DNA from: Marivivens geojensis | Lineage (GTDB): Bacteria; Pseudomonadota; Alphaproteobacteria; Rhodobacterales; Rhodobacteraceae | Reading direction: 5' to 3' | NCBI RefSeq assembly: GCF_023540835.1 | Contig: NZ_JALKCU010000003.1 | Span: 186,001 to 250,000 of the forward strand | Length of the DNA stretch: 64,000 nucleotides | In this document: piece by piece, positions 53,820 to 63,902 of the stretch | How the letters are laid out: each line of letters starts with the position of its first letter | Position numbering within the stretch: position 1 is the first letter of the stretch | Made by a program: the position numbers and the translations under genes | Notes under the pieces: generated by a model | Database searches by the model: none | Seen by the model: the letters and a program-made list of their open reading frames with translations, nothing else | What the model was told of the DNA's origin: nothing

Positions 53820-54545
53820 ATGGAACGCGAAAGCCTGTTGAACGACATTCCGAACACCGCTGCAGTGCTGGCGTTGTTGATCGCTGGTGTGGAAATCCTG
53901 ATGCAATTGGCAGGGTCGGGGGTCTTAGCGGGGGCGGCTGGGATCGGCTGGCGCGCGGATACAGTCACAGATTTCGGGTTCTTCCCTGCCGTTCAGCACG
54001 AGATGTTTGCGCGTGGGCTATTCGTGCCTGAGTTCCTCTGGCGCTACGTGACCTATCCCTTCATCCATTCAGGCTTCACCCACGCGTTTTTCGCGATGGC
54101 GATCGTTTTGGCCTTGGGCAAATTTGTCGGTGAACGCTGGCACTGGGCGTCGATGCTGTCTGTGTTCGTCGTCCCCAGCATCGTGGCCGCGATGGTGTTT
54201 GGCGCTGTGGCCCCTGAAAACTGGCCGCTCTATGGCGCTTACCCTCCGATCTACGGGCTGATCGGTGCATTTTCCTACATGATGTGGATGCGGCTCGGCC
54301 AAACGGGGCAAAATCGTTGGCGTGCATTTTCGATGATCGGTGTGCTTTTGATCATTCAGGTCATGTGGGGCCTGATGCTCAAGATCTTTGCAGTGTTGGG
54401 CATGGGTGGGGATGCCACGCCGATGGTGTTTTACGTGGGCGTCGCCGATATGGCTGGGTTCTTTGCGGGGCTTTTGTTGTCGCCGCTCGTTGGTCCGGGC
54501 GGATGGGCTGCCTTCGTCAACCGCATCCGCCAGCGCAGCGATTAA
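53820..54545 (+). CDS. Rhomboid-fold membrane protein lacking the catalytic Ser and His (pseudo-protease)
   Basis: The 241-residue product has six or more membrane helices arranged as in bacterial rhomboids. [29 protein letters not shown] is the position of the conserved helix-two HxxxN motif (here HAFFAM, Asn replaced). [13 protein letters not shown] aligns with the G-x-S-G active site but has Tyr and Pro in place of the catalytic Ser and following Gly. [12 protein letters not shown] aligns with the catalytic-His segment (usually AHLGGF), with Asp for His. It is therefore probably inactive as a protease and may bind membrane proteins. ATG 53820 has AAGGAAG upstream. It is convergent with murJ (4-base overlap) and divergent from trpS. 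Confidence 0.75.
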   Translation: MERESLLNDIPNTAAVLALLIAGVEILMQLAGSGVLAGAAGIGWRADTVTDFGFFPAVQHEMFARGLFVPEFLWRYVTYPFIHSGFTHAFFAMAIVLALGKFVGERWHWASMLSVFVVPSIVAAMVFGAVAPENWPLYGAYPPIYGLIGAFSYMMWMRLGQTGQNRWRAFSMIGVLLIIQVMWGLMLKIFAVLGMGGDATPMVFYVGVADMAGFFAGLLLSPLVGPGGWAAFVNRIRQRSD

Positions 54546-56083
54546 CCGCGTTTCATCGCACGTTTGAATTCTGATAGCTTGAACGCGCCTATCATTTGGC
54601 CGCTGACGAAATAGGCGGCCATGCCGATGGTAACTAGCACCAAAAGTGCGAGATAGCGCCAGAGTGGCAGGCCTAGAGCAGGCGTTAGCACCACCGCAGC
54701 GAACCAAAGCACAACGCCCATCATTACAGATGCTGTGCAAATCCGCCAAAAGCGGCTTTTGAAACGGTCATCAAAGGTGGCGGCTTCGCCCATGCTGCGG
54801 GATTTTACCCAGAGGAAAACGACAGTCGCCCAGCCAGACAAGGTGGTGCCGATGGCGGCAGCAATAAAGCCGATGTACGGCATCAAGCCAATCGCGACCG
54901 TGGCATTCACGATCAGGGACACGAGCGCGATATAAAACGGACGGCGGGTGTCTTCGCGGGCAAAGAACAACGGTTGCAAGGCTTTTTGCATTACAAACCC
55001 AGGTAGGCCGAGGCCATAGACAGCAACCGCGATTGCTGTTGCCATCGTATCATCAGTGCCAAATGCGCCGCGTTGATAGAGCACTTGAACCAGCGGGATC
55101 GGGATCACCATCAAAGCGACCGCCGCAGGGATCGTCAGGGCCAGTGACATCTCACACGCACGGTTGAACGCGTCACGTCCGCCTTCGGTGTCACCAGCGC
55201 GCAAACGACGTGACAGGTCGGGCAAAAGAACAACGCCAATCGCGATGCCGACAACGCCCAAGGGCAGCTGATACAAACGGTCCGCATAAGACAACCACGC
55301 TACAGCGCCGTCATAAAAGCTCGCCACCTGACGACCGACCAGCAGGTTGATCTGCACCACCCCGCCCGCCAGTGCCGCAGGGGCCGCGATAATCGCTAGC
55401 CGCTTTAGGTCTGGCGTCATTTTGGGGCGGCTGAAAGTCAGCGTGAAGCCCGCCTTTTTCGCAGCAACCCAAACCAGTGCCATTTGCCCGATCCCAGCAA
55501 AGGGAACTGTCCACGCCAATGTATCCCCAATCGGCCACCCCATGATTGTTGCGAGGATCATCGCGCTGACGAAAAAGATGTTCAGGAACACAGGTGCGGC
55601 AGCAGCGGCCGTGAACCGACCGATAGAGTTCAGAACACCCGACAATAGTGCGGCGAGGGAGATAAACAGGATATAGGGGAACGCGATCCGACCGTATAAA
55701 ACCGCGAGGTCAAACCGCTCGTCCCCTTGAAACCCAGAGGCCATCGCCAGCACGAGCCACGGCATCGCGACCATCGCAACCACGGTAAAGACGATCAGGA
55801 CGCTCGCCAGACCTGTAAACGCGTCATTGGCAAACTTCGCTGCGTCTTCGTCGCCTTCAACCTTTTTGGAAAACATCGGCACAAAGGCCATGTTGAACGC
55901 CCCTTCGGCAAAGAACCGACGGAACACGTTGGGCAGCGAAAACGCGATCAGAAACGCCTCTGCCACGGGGCCCGTGCCCAGATAGGCCGCGATCATAATG
56001 TCCCGCGCGAACCCCAAAACACGAGAGAGCAGGGTCCACAGTCCAACCGTCAGAAAGCCGGAAACAAGGCGAATGGGTTTCAT
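54542..56083 (-). CDS. murJ: Lipid II flippase MurJ
   Basis: The 513-residue protein has about fourteen membrane helices and opens with SGFLTVGLWTLLSRVLGFARDIMIAAYLGTGPVAEAFLIAFSLPNVFRRFFAEGAF type of sequence (quoted only in part elsewhere), the standard MurJ/MviN N-terminus. RDIMIAAYLG holds the conserved Arg-Asp pair, and LYQRGAFGTDDT is conserved between helices. It flips the peptidoglycan precursor. It lies last in the run glnD, 176-residue protein, murJ, 66 bases after the previous gene. Confidence 0.94.
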   Translation of the reverse strand: MKPIRLVSGFLTVGLWTLLSRVLGFARDIMIAAYLGTGPVAEAFLIAFSLPNVFRRFFAEGAFNMAFVPMFSKKVEGDEDAAKFANDAFTGLASVLIVFTVVAMVAMPWLVLAMASGFQGDERFDLAVLYGRIAFPYILFISLAALLSGVLNSIGRFTAAAAAPVFLNIFFVSAMILATIMGWPIGDTLAWTVPFAGIGQMALVWVAAKKAGFTLTFSRPKMTPDLKRLAIIAAPAALAGGVVQINLLVGRQVASFYDGAVAWLSYADRLYQLPLGVVGIAIGVVLLPDLSRRLRAGDTEGGRDAFNRACEMSLALTIPAAVALMVIPIPLVQVLYQRGAFGTDDTMATAIAVAVYGLGLPGFVMQKALQPLFFAREDTRRPFYIALVSLIVNATVAIGLMPYIGFIAAAIGTTLSGWATVVFLWVKSRSMGEAATFDDRFKSRFWRICTASVMMGVVLWFAAVVLTPALGLPLWRYLALLVLVTIGMAAYFVSGQMIGAFKLSEFKRAMKRG

Positions 56084-56149
56084 TTAGAAGTCCAAAAGTA
56101 AAATTCCCCGCCTTCTAGCATGAATGCCGATTGGAATGTCAGGCCAATC

Positions 56150-56680
56150 TTAGTGAGGAATGACAATCTCGATTTCGGTACGCACAAGCGACCAGTTTTC
56201 GACAATGGCGGTGAGGTCGGAGGGGCGTTGAATACGGCTTAGTGAAATACCCCAACGCCTCGGGTCGTTGACGTCGTATTGCGCCCAGAATTTGAATAGA
56301 TCGAAATAACCGAGTGCAGCGTTCGGGTCGAAGGTCAGTTGCGGAAAAGCCTCTGCTAGATAGTCCGCTGCGGCCAATTCGAATTGCGCTCGGTCCTCGT
56401 CATTCAAGAGGTGTTCACCCTCGAAGACAGCGCAGCGCGAGTACTGAACCTCCGCAAAGGTTTTCGACGCGCCGTCCCAGATCATCTCGGGTTCTCCCGT
56501 GCCCTCGAACGCTTCTCGCGCGGCATCAGACACGAAATCCCCATCATAGGCGGATCGGCAGACACGATCAAAATGCGCAATCATGGCCTCGACGCGATGA
56601 GCGCTTTGATACGCAGATCGCGCCACCATCCCGATCGATAGCCCCACGGCGATCTCCGCTAGGACTTTCGCATATCGCAT
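56150..56680 (-). CDS. Hypothetical protein with one N-terminal membrane segment
   Basis: I do not recognise this 176-residue product. The N-terminus (AEIAVGLSIGMVARSAY) could be an uncleaved signal or membrane anchor. The rest is acidic and helical with two Cys (VCRSAYDG, SRCAVFEG). The ATG at 56680 overlaps the glnD stop by one base (TGATG), so it is translationally coupled to glnD and precedes murJ. A role in nitrogen control is not implied. Confidence 0.6.
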   Translation of the reverse strand: MRYAKVLAEIAVGLSIGMVARSAYQSAHRVEAMIAHFDRVCRSAYDGDFVSDAAREAFEGTGEPEMIWDGASKTFAEVQYSRCAVFEGEHLLNDEDRAQFELAAADYLAEAFPQLTFDPNAALGYFDLFKFWAQYDVNDPRRWGISLSRIQRPSDLTAIVENWSLVRTEIEIVIPH

Positions 56681-59505
56681 CAGTTTACCTTCGCCCGCTC
56701 CACGCCCTGAATGATTGCCTCGCGCAACTTCTTCTCAAGCGCCTGTCTGCGGCTCTCTTGGTGGAATTTCAGGCCGAACATGTCTTTGACGTAGAAGGTA
56801 TCGACGACCTGTTCGCCATAGGTCGCGATCACAGCAGAGGCGATATAGACGTTGTTCGCAGCAAGCGTGCGCGTGAGGTCGTGCAAGAGGCCCGCGCGGT
56901 CACGGGTATCCACCTCGATGATCGTGTAGAGGTCCGACCCTTCGTTATCAAATGTGATATGGGTTTGAACGCGGAAAGCCTGCTCGCGCTTCTTGATCTT
57001 GTCTTTGTCCTTGAGCGCCTCGCGGGTGATGACCTCGCCTTTGAGGGTGCGTTCGATCATCTGGCGCAGGCGCGGCATGCGAGCCTTTTCATAGGGGTGC
57101 CCTTCGGCATCCTGAATCCAGAAAATCGCCGTGGCGTAGCCGTCTTTGGAAGTATACGTGCGGGCATCTACAACGTTCGCCCCAACGAGAGCCAGCGCAC
57201 CCGTCATACGGCTGAACAGACCTGGGTGGTCGGCCATGGCGAAACAGGCGCGTGTCGCGTCGCGGTCGTGGTCCAGCTCCATATCGATGCGGATTTCAAC
57301 GTCCGAAATGTCACGAAGCAGTTTCGCAAAGATAACCTGTGCTGACGCAGGAAGGCCCTGCCAATAGGGACCATAATGCCGACCCAATTCGGTCCGGACA
57401 TCTTTGCTGTCCCAATCTGACAATGCCTCGCGTAGCGCTTTCTTGGCTTCGTTTTCGCGGGCGTCGCGGTTGATCTCTTCCATCCCGCTTTCCAGCGCGA
57501 TTTTGGTCAACTGGTGCAGGTCACGCAGCAGCATAGCCTTCCAGTTGTTCCACGTTCCGGGCCCAACGCCGCGAATATCGCAGACGGTCAGAACGGTCAG
57601 TAGATCGAGCCGTTTGACCGACTTCACCGCCTTTGCGAAATCGCGCACGGTGCGCGGTTCGGACAGATCGCGCTTTTGCGCCGTGTCGGACATCAAAAGG
57701 TGATACCGAACAAGCCATTCAACTGTCTCTGACTCTTCTTTGGTCAGACCCAGACGCGGACAGATCTTGCGGGCCATTTGTGCGCCGAGGATCGAGTGAT
57801 CTTCGGGACGGCCCTTGCCGATGTCATGAAGCAGAAGCGCGACATAGATAACCTTGCGGTTCACACCTTCCTTGAGAATGCCAGAGGCGACGGGCAGCTC
57901 TTCGACCAATTCACCACGTTCAATCTGTGCGAGGTGGCTGATACATTGGATGATATGCTCATCCACAGTGTAGCTGTGATACATGTTGAACTGCATCATC
58001 GCGACGATCGGTGCGAACTCGGGCAGGAATGCAGCCAGAACGCCCAATTCGTTCATCCGACGCAGCGCCCGTTCGGGGTTCCCGTGCTTCAGCATCAGGT
58101 CGAGGAAAATGCGGATTCCTTCTTTGTCGTCGCGGACGCTGTCATCAATCAAATCGAGGTTCGCGGCCAAAAGGCGCATGGCGTCGGGGTGTAGCAGGGT
58201 GCCGGTACGGAGCGCCTCTTCAAAGATGCGCAGCATGTTCACCTTATCGGCAAAGAACGCCTGTTCATCGGCGACCGTCAGACGGTTCTGTTTGATCGCA
58301 TAGGGGGGGCGGGCCTTGCGACGGCGGGTCAGCAACCGTTGCAACATTGGCTCTGGTTTCGCGTGCTGGGCCTCAAGCGCGGTCAAGAAGATGCGAGTCA
58401 ATTCGCCTACGCGCGTCGCGTGGCGGAAATAGTCTTGCATAAAGTGTTCGACGCCGCGCCGGCCTGCGCTGTCGTGGTATCCCATGCGTGTTGCCACTTC
58501 GACCTGTAGGTCAAAGGTCAACTGGTCCATTGCTCTCGCGGAAATCAGATGGAGATGGCAGCGGACGGCCCACAGGAATTCCTCTGCCTGAAGGAATGTC
58601 GTGTATTCCTCAGCTGTGAACACGCCACAATCGACCAGTTCTGCCGTGGTCTGCACCTTGTTCACGTATTTCGCGATCCAGAACAAAGACTGCAAATCGC
58701 GAAGCCCGCCTTTGCCCTCTTTGACGTTCGGTTCGACCACATACCGCTGCCCACCCTGTTTGCGGTGGCGTTCGGCGCGTTCTTCTAGCTTAGCTTCAAC
58801 GAAATCGGTGGCGGTGGTCGAAAACAGTTCGCTCCAGAGTTTGTCATTGAGCGACTTTGCCAGATCGGCATCCCCATCGAGGAACCGAAACTCCACCAAC
58901 GACGTGCGGATGGTGTAATCCTCACGGGCAAGCCTGAGACAGTCTTTGATCGTGCGGCTCGCGTGCCCGACCTTCAGGCGTAAATCCCACAGCATGTAGA
59001 GCATGGACTCGATCAGGCTCTCCGCCCAAGGAGTGATCTTGTAGGGCGTGACGAAGAGTAGATCGACGTCCGAATGGGGCGCCATTTCGCCCCGCCCGTA
59101 GCCACCCACTGCCACAATAGCGAGCCGTTCCCCATCGGTGGGAGAGTTCAGCTTGTGCAGCCGCGTGCGGGCAACGTCATAGACGGTTTTCACCAGATAG
59201 TCGGTGAGCATCGTGTAGGACCGCGTCACGGGGCGGGCGTCAAATGGGCGCTCAACGAACGCAGCCTCAATCGCAGCCACACCTTTCTTGCGGGCTGCGA
59301 TCAGGACGTCAACCACCGCCTTGCGGATCGCCATTGCGTCCGTGAGGTCGGCCAATTTCGCGTCGATCTCTGCCTGAACGGCAAGTTCGTCAAAAATATC
59401 GACCGCAGCGCAAATTAGCCCAATGGCAGAGGTTTCATCGGGGGCTTGAGTGAGGAGGGTCGGCTCAGAAGCCGAGTCCCGCAAAGCTTCTTGGGGCAGG
59501 TTCAA
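56680..59505 (-). CDS. glnD: Bifunctional [protein-PII] uridylyltransferase / uridylyl-removing enzyme
   Basis: The 941-residue nitrogen sensor has a nucleotidyltransferase domain with GGYGRGEMAPHSDVDLLFV (about 134-152), a central GlnE-like region, an HD domain with LLLHDIGKGRPEDHS, and two C-terminal ACT domains (about 740-930) for glutamine binding. It uridylylates PII when glutamine is low. The start is a TTG at 59505 with AGGTGG six bases upstream, inside the end of the upstream PBP-activator gene (41-base overlap); the next in-frame Met lies within the conserved N-terminal domain. Confidence 0.93.
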   Translation of the reverse strand: MNLPQEALRDSASEPTLLTQAPDETSAIGLICAAVDIFDELAVQAEIDAKLADLTDAMAIRKAVVDVLIAARKKGVAAIEAAFVERPFDARPVTRSYTMLTDYLVKTVYDVARTRLHKLNSPTDGERLAIVAVGGYGRGEMAPHSDVDLLFVTPYKITPWAESLIESMLYMLWDLRLKVGHASRTIKDCLRLAREDYTIRTSLVEFRFLDGDADLAKSLNDKLWSELFSTTATDFVEAKLEERAERHRKQGGQRYVVEPNVKEGKGGLRDLQSLFWIAKYVNKVQTTAELVDCGVFTAEEYTTFLQAEEFLWAVRCHLHLISARAMDQLTFDLQVEVATRMGYHDSAGRRGVEHFMQDYFRHATRVGELTRIFLTALEAQHAKPEPMLQRLLTRRRKARPPYAIKQNRLTVADEQAFFADKVNMLRIFEEALRTGTLLHPDAMRLLAANLDLIDDSVRDDKEGIRIFLDLMLKHGNPERALRRMNELGVLAAFLPEFAPIVAMMQFNMYHSYTVDEHIIQCISHLAQIERGELVEELPVASGILKEGVNRKVIYVALLLHDIGKGRPEDHSILGAQMARKICPRLGLTKEESETVEWLVRYHLLMSDTAQKRDLSEPRTVRDFAKAVKSVKRLDLLTVLTVCDIRGVGPGTWNNWKAMLLRDLHQLTKIALESGMEEINRDARENEAKKALREALSDWDSKDVRTELGRHYGPYWQGLPASAQVIFAKLLRDISDVEIRIDMELDHDRDATRACFAMADHPGLFSRMTGALALVGANVVDARTYTSKDGYATAIFWIQDAEGHPYEKARMPRLRQMIERTLKGEVITREALKDKDKIKKREQAFRVQTHITFDNEGSDLYTIIEVDTRDRAGLLHDLTRTLAANNVYIASAVIATYGEQVVDTFYVKDMFGLKFHQESRRQALEKKLREAIIQGVERAKVN

Positions 59506-60649
59506 GGATTACCACCTGATTATTCTGAATTTGAGCGATCGCAAGCGCACGCTGGTTTGTGCCGTTGGGCAGCAGGCGGAACACGCCCTGTGTGCCCTGG
59601 AACCCTTGCGATTGAGTGAGACCAGCAACCGAAAGGGCTTCGGGGTTGCCTTGGGCGAGGAGCGCGCCGATCGCCGCGATCCCGTCAAAGGCCAGACCTG
59701 CCAGCGGATGCGGATTTTCCCCATAGGCCGCGGCGTAACGCGATTCAAAGAGGGAAATCATCTGCGTATCCGGCATCGCGAAAATGCCACCCTGTAGGCC
59801 CGGCAGAGCGAGCGCCTGAGGCGCTACATCCCAACGGGTTAGGCCGATGTATTGTGTCATCGTCGGGTCAATACCTTGCTCTGGCAGTGCTGTTGCGATC
59901 AGCGGCAGGTCAGCATTGACCCCGCCTGTGAGGAACACAGCCTGCGATCCAGAGCTGCGGATCGAATTGGCAATCGGGCCAGCCGCCGAAATAATGCCCT
60001 GCTGGGTCATCGGATAGCTCTGCACGCTGCCCACGGTTTTGCCACCGTTGCGAACCGCATTGGCAATCGCATCACGGCCTACAGCCCCTTGGAGGTCGTC
60101 GCCGTGCACGATACTGAAATTCTGGATGCCTTTGGTGCCCGCATAAGACACGAGACGGTTTGCAGTGTTGTCAAAGGTCGGCCCGAGGACAAATACGTTG
60201 TTGCCCGCGATGGACGCATTGTTCGAGAAAGCCAAAACATTCACGCCACGATCAGCGACCGCGATGCCCGCCGCATTTGCAGCTTCAGCATATAGGGGCC
60301 CGAGGATGATCTTGGCACCATCATTTACGGCCTGCGTTGCAACAGTAGCCGCCTGTTCAGGTGACGCGCCCGTGTTGTAGACGCGCAGGTCAATTTGCAC
60401 GCCTTGAAGGTCCGCAATGGCCATCCGCGCCGCGTTTTCGAGGTTCGATGCGAGGAAGCTATCCGATTCGACGCCCGACCCACCGGGCACCAAAAGCGCC
60501 ACTGTGACAGGTTTTGTCGGATCGACACGCATCCCGCCGCCCATTCCGTTCGAGACAGGGATCGGCTCACAGGCAGCAACCCAAGCGATGGAAAACAAAA
60601 CGAAAATCCGTGCGGCCACCTGTTTGGCGGTGCGGGTAAATGCGAACAT
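59465..60649 (-). CDS. Penicillin-binding protein activator (LpoA/LppC-like lipoprotein)
   Basis: The 394-residue product is a lipoprotein (signal ARIFVLFSIAWVAAC, lipobox VAAC near residue 27). The rest is a Leu/Ile/Val-binding-protein fold, with VTVALLVPGGSG at the start of the first lobe, GAKIILGPLYAEAAN, and a second lobe with YIGLTRWDVAPQAL and LAGLAFDGIAAIGALL. LpoA-type proteins activate bifunctional penicillin-binding proteins at the outer membrane; alphaproteobacterial versions are less studied. ATG 60649 is preceded by GAGGAG. It is divergent from rsmI, an arrangement common in Proteobacteria. Confidence 0.88.
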   Translation of the reverse strand: MFAFTRTAKQVAARIFVLFSIAWVAACEPIPVSNGMGGGMRVDPTKPVTVALLVPGGSGVESDSFLASNLENAARMAIADLQGVQIDLRVYNTGASPEQAATVATQAVNDGAKIILGPLYAEAANAAGIAVADRGVNVLAFSNNASIAGNNVFVLGPTFDNTANRLVSYAGTKGIQNFSIVHGDDLQGAVGRDAIANAVRNGGKTVGSVQSYPMTQQGIISAAGPIANSIRSSGSQAVFLTGGVNADLPLIATALPEQGIDPTMTQYIGLTRWDVAPQALALPGLQGGIFAMPDTQMISLFESRYAAAYGENPHPLAGLAFDGIAAIGALLAQGNPEALSVAGLTQSQGFQGTQGVFRLLPNGTNQRALAIAQIQNNQVVILEPAPRSFAGLGF

Positions 60650-60749
60650 GAATATCTTACTCCTCTTGCATCGGGCGCCATGGATACGGCAGACCGATAG
60701 GACAAATCTCCTGGGCGTATCATAGGCCCCACAACCAGAGGGTCCAGCG

Positions 60750-61610
60750 ATGAATCACCGCAACACGCCGTTAACCGCAGGTCTGTATCTGGTGGCAACA
60801 CCTATCGGCTCTGCCCGCGATATCACCCTGCGATCGCTCGATATTTTGGCTTCTTGCGACCTTATCGTCGCCGAGGATACCCGAACCGCTCGCAAATTGC
60901 TCGATATCCATGGTGTGCCGCTGAACGGTCGGCGCATGATCGCCTATCATGACCACTCTGGTGATAATTCGGTCCAAGGGATCGTAAAGCTCATCGCCGA
61001 AGGGAAATCGGTGGCCTATGTGTCCGAGGCAGGAACGCCTCTCGTCGCTGATCCGGGGTTCGAACTGGGCCGCGAAGTCATCGCGCAAGGTCTAACTGTG
61101 ACCGCAGCCCCGGGCGCTTCTGCGGTCTTGGCCGCGCTGACTGTGTCGGGTCTGCCGACCGATCGGTTCATGTTTGCAGGGTTCTTGCCCGCCGCGCGCG
61201 CCCAACGCCAAACCGAGATTGCCGCGTTGCGGGATATGCCGTTAACCATGATTTTTTATGAGAGTCCGAAACGGATTCAAGAAATGTTAGAAGACTTGAG
61301 AGAGATTCTGGGGGGATCGCGGGATGTCGCGGTCTGTCGGGAACTAACCAAAAAGTTTGAAGAAGTGACGCGCGGCACGCTGGATGAGGTGATCGACGCC
61401 TACGAGGGTCGCAGCGTCAAAGGTGAACTGGTGGTTCTGGTCGGACGGGCTGGTGCCACTGATGTCGAAGAGATGGATGTGGAAACGGCTTTGCGTCAGG
61501 CAATGGAAACCATGCGGGTCAAGGATGCCGCCACAGCGGTAGCAGGCGCGCTGGGCCTACCCAAACGGCAGGTTTACCAAATTGCGCTGGGCCTTTCCAA
61601 GGAGGACTAG
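60750..61610 (+). CDS. rsmI: 16S rRNA (cytidine(1402)-2'-O)-methyltransferase
   Basis: The 286-residue tetrapyrrole-methylase-fold enzyme has AGLYLVATPIGSARDITLRSLDIL, GTPLVADPGFELGREVIAQGLTVTAAPGASAVLAAL and GLPTDRFMFAGFLPA, the RsmI pattern. It modifies cytidine 1402 of 16S rRNA. Its TAG stop overlaps the next GTG start by one base, so rsmI and yraN are coupled. Confidence 0.95.
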   Translation: MNHRNTPLTAGLYLVATPIGSARDITLRSLDILASCDLIVAEDTRTARKLLDIHGVPLNGRRMIAYHDHSGDNSVQGIVKLIAEGKSVAYVSEAGTPLVADPGFELGREVIAQGLTVTAAPGASAVLAALTVSGLPTDRFMFAGFLPAARAQRQTEIAALRDMPLTMIFYESPKRIQEMLEDLREILGGSRDVAVCRELTKKFEEVTRGTLDEVIDAYEGRSVKGELVVLVGRAGATDVEEMDVETALRQAMETMRVKDAATAVAGALGLPKRQVYQIALGLSKED

Positions 61611-61990
61611 TGGGCGTTGCTCTGCGAAAATCGGAACGTGGTCAGCGGGCCTATCATGCAGGCCTTGCTGCTGAAGGGATCGTTGAACGGGATTATTTAC
61701 GTCGCGGGCAAACGGTTGCAGCGCGGCGCTGGCGCGGTCGGTATGGCGAAATCGATCTGATTTGTCGTGACGGGGATCGGATTGTCTTTGTCGAAGTTAA
61801 ACAGAGCAAATCCCACGATCAGGCGGTGTCGCACATCACCCATCGGCAAATGCAGCGTATCTGCGCCAGCGCCACGGATTACGTGGCAGGTGAACCGAAA
61901 GGGCAGCTGACACCAATGCGGATTGATGTGGCGTTAGTTGACGGAACTGGCGCGATAAAGGTGATCGAGAACGCATCAATGATGTGGTAG
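61610..61990 (+). CDS. yraN: YraN family (UPF0102) nuclease-fold protein
   Basis: The 126-residue product has the endonuclease-like core YGEIDLICRDGDRIVFVEVKQSKS, with Glu, Asp, Glu-x-Lys as in the restriction-endonuclease superfamily, preceded by GLAAEGIVERDYLRRG. GTG 61610 has GGAGG four bases upstream. Its function is unknown, with suggested roles in DNA processing. It follows rsmI as in most Proteobacteria. Confidence 0.9.
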   Translation: MGVALRKSERGQRAYHAGLAAEGIVERDYLRRGQTVAARRWRGRYGEIDLICRDGDRIVFVEVKQSKSHDQAVSHITHRQMQRICASATDYVAGEPKGQLTPMRIDVALVDGTGAIKVIENASMMW

Positions 61991-62050
61991 CCATTGAAGG
62001 GCAGGTCGGACTGCGCCATGTATGTGGCAACAGATACGAAAGGCCTAACC

Positions 62051-62992
62051 ATGTCTCTTAAAGTTGCCATTCAAATGGACCCGATCGGTGCGATCAATAT
62101 CGATGGGGACAGCACTTTCCGCCTCGCAGAAGAGGCACAGGCGCGGGGCCATTCGCTATTTTACTACACGCCTGACAAACTCGCATGGCGAGAAGGGCGG
62201 GTAACAGCGCGTGGTTGGCCTCTGACGGTTCAACGGGTGAAGGGCGATCACTTTACCTTGGGCGAGGAACAAGAGGTCGATTTGTCGGACTTCGACGTAG
62301 TTTGGCTGCGTCAGGACCCACCGTTTGATATGGGGTATATTACCACCACCCATCTGTTGGACATGATCCATCCGAAAACACTGGTCGTGAATGATCCATT
62401 CTGGGTGCGCAATTACCCCGAGAAGCTCTTGGTCCTCCAATTCCCAGAACTGACACCGCCGACCGCGATTGCGCGTGACCTGCAAACGCTCCGAAATTTC
62501 CGTGAGAAGCACGGCGATATCATTCTCAAGCCGCTCTACGGGAACGGTGGTGCTGGCGTATTCAAACTCTCGGCGGGCGACGGCAACCTCGCGTCTCTGT
62601 GGGAAATGTTCACGGGTATCAATTCTGAGCCTTTGATCGTGCAGAAATTCCTGCCCGCCGTGTCCAAGGGTGATAAGCGCGTGATCCTTGTCGATGGCGA
62701 GCCCGTTGGAGCGATCAACCGCGTTCCGCAAAAAGGCGAGACCCGGTCGAACATGCATGTCGGCGGCCGCGCTGAAAAGGTTGAACTGACCGACCGTGAT
62801 CGCGAGATTTGCGCCGCCATTGGCCCGCTTCTGAAAGAAAAAGGTCAGGTGTTTGTCGGTATCGACGTGATTGGCGATTGGTTGACCGAAATTAACGTGA
62901 CCTCGCCGACGGGCATTCAAGAGCTTGAACGTTTCGATGGCGTGAATATCGCCGAGAAGGTCTGGCAGGCGATTGAGGCGCGGAGAGCCTGA
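62051..62992 (+). CDS. gshB: Glutathione synthase
   Basis: The 313-residue ATP-grasp enzyme adds Gly to gamma-glutamylcysteine. [32 protein letters not shown] is the conserved opening (beginning only), and [49 protein letters not shown] and [16 protein letters not shown] follow. ATG 62051 has AAAGG upstream; the ATG at 61994 lies 19 residues before the conserved start. It follows yraN by 60 bases. Confidence 0.95.
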   Translation: MSLKVAIQMDPIGAINIDGDSTFRLAEEAQARGHSLFYYTPDKLAWREGRVTARGWPLTVQRVKGDHFTLGEEQEVDLSDFDVVWLRQDPPFDMGYITTTHLLDMIHPKTLVVNDPFWVRNYPEKLLVLQFPELTPPTAIARDLQTLRNFREKHGDIILKPLYGNGGAGVFKLSAGDGNLASLWEMFTGINSEPLIVQKFLPAVSKGDKRVILVDGEPVGAINRVPQKGETRSNMHVGGRAEKVELTDRDREICAAIGPLLKEKGQVFVGIDVIGDWLTEINVTSPTGIQELERFDGVNIAEKVWQAIEARRA

Positions 62993-62993
62993 T

Positions 62994-63902
62994 ATGTCGG
63001 TTCGACTGTGGCTTTACACGGCGATTAGCCGTCGCATTGTAAAGCCACTGTTCCGTTTATCCGACGACCCCATTCGCGACGCGGCAAAGCTCGACCGTTT
63101 GGGCGCTTTGGCAGGGCAATATGTGCCTTATTCCCTGCTGCTCGAGCGCGGCCTTGGTGGGCGGTCGGCAAATTGGGTGTCGGGACGTGGTGCCGAGAGT
63201 GGTCGCGTGATCCTTTATTTTCATGGTGGCGGGTATTTCGCAGGATCGGCGGACACGCACGGCCCCATCATGGCGCGGTTGTCGCACTATGCGGGCGTGC
63301 CCGTTGTCATGCCCAATTACCGACTTTCTTCTGCGGCGCCGTTCCCAGCGGCTTTCGACGATGCAAATGCTGCGTGGGATGATCTGGTGGCGCGCGGTTA
63401 TGACCCCAGCAAAATCGTTATTGGCGGGGACAGCGCAGGCGGGGGACTGGCATTGGCTCTTTTGTCCGTGCTCTGCGCGAGGGGTGAACGCCCTGCGGGT
63501 ATCTTTACTATGTCCCCTTGGACCGATTTGACCCTTTCGGGGGAGTCTGTGGCCCAAAACGCAGCGGCTGATGCGATTATTCCCGCTGATTGGATGGGCG
63601 CGGCCGCGCGGATGTATCACGCTGAAACGCCTGCCGATGATCCACGAGTTTCGCCGCTGTTTGCAGAGTTCGATGCCCCGCCACCTGCATTATTTCAAGT
63701 GGGAAGTCCTGAGGTTCTCGCCGATGACACCTATCGGATGGCTGAGGTGTTACGGGCAGCAGGCGGTGACGTTGAGGTTCAGACGTGGCACGCCGCGCCG
63801 CATGTTTGGCATCTGGGGGAATATTGGGTGCCAGAGGCGCGGGCTGCTCTTCGTGACATCGCCAATTTTGTTCAGACCTCTTTCGATAGGGCGAGCCGAT
63901 AA
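62994..63902 (+). CDS. Alpha/beta hydrolase of the hormone-sensitive lipase (family IV) type
   Basis: The 302-residue esterase has the oxyanion HGGGYFAGS, the nucleophile [12 protein letters not shown], the catalytic Asp area in [30 protein letters not shown] and the catalytic His in APHVWHLGE. No signal peptide is evident, so it is probably cytoplasmic. Substrates are unknown. ATG 62994 has GGAG nine bases upstream and follows the gshB stop by one base. Its 3' end overlaps the convergent comM gene by 31 bases. Confidence 0.9.
   Translation: MSVRLWLYTAISRRIVKPLFRLSDDPIRDAAKLDRLGALAGQYVPYSLLLERGLGGRSANWVSGRGAESGRVILYFHGGGYFAGSADTHGPIMARLSHYAGVPVVMPNYRLSSAAPFPAAFDDANAAWDDLVARGYDPSKIVIGGDSAGGGLALALLSVLCARGERPAGIFTMSPWTDLTLSGESVAQNAAADAIIPADWMGAAARMYHAETPADDPRVSPLFAEFDAPPPALFQVGSPEVLADDTYRMAEVLRAAGGDVEVQTWHAAPHVWHLGEYWVPEARAALRDIANFVQTSFDRASR

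Noticed and set aside
52691-53968. A T-box or tRNA-like leader upstream of trpS
   Set aside because: Only about 100 bases separate trpS from the divergent rhomboid-fold gene, and no specifier-loop structure is seen. T-boxes are not expected in alphaproteobacteria.
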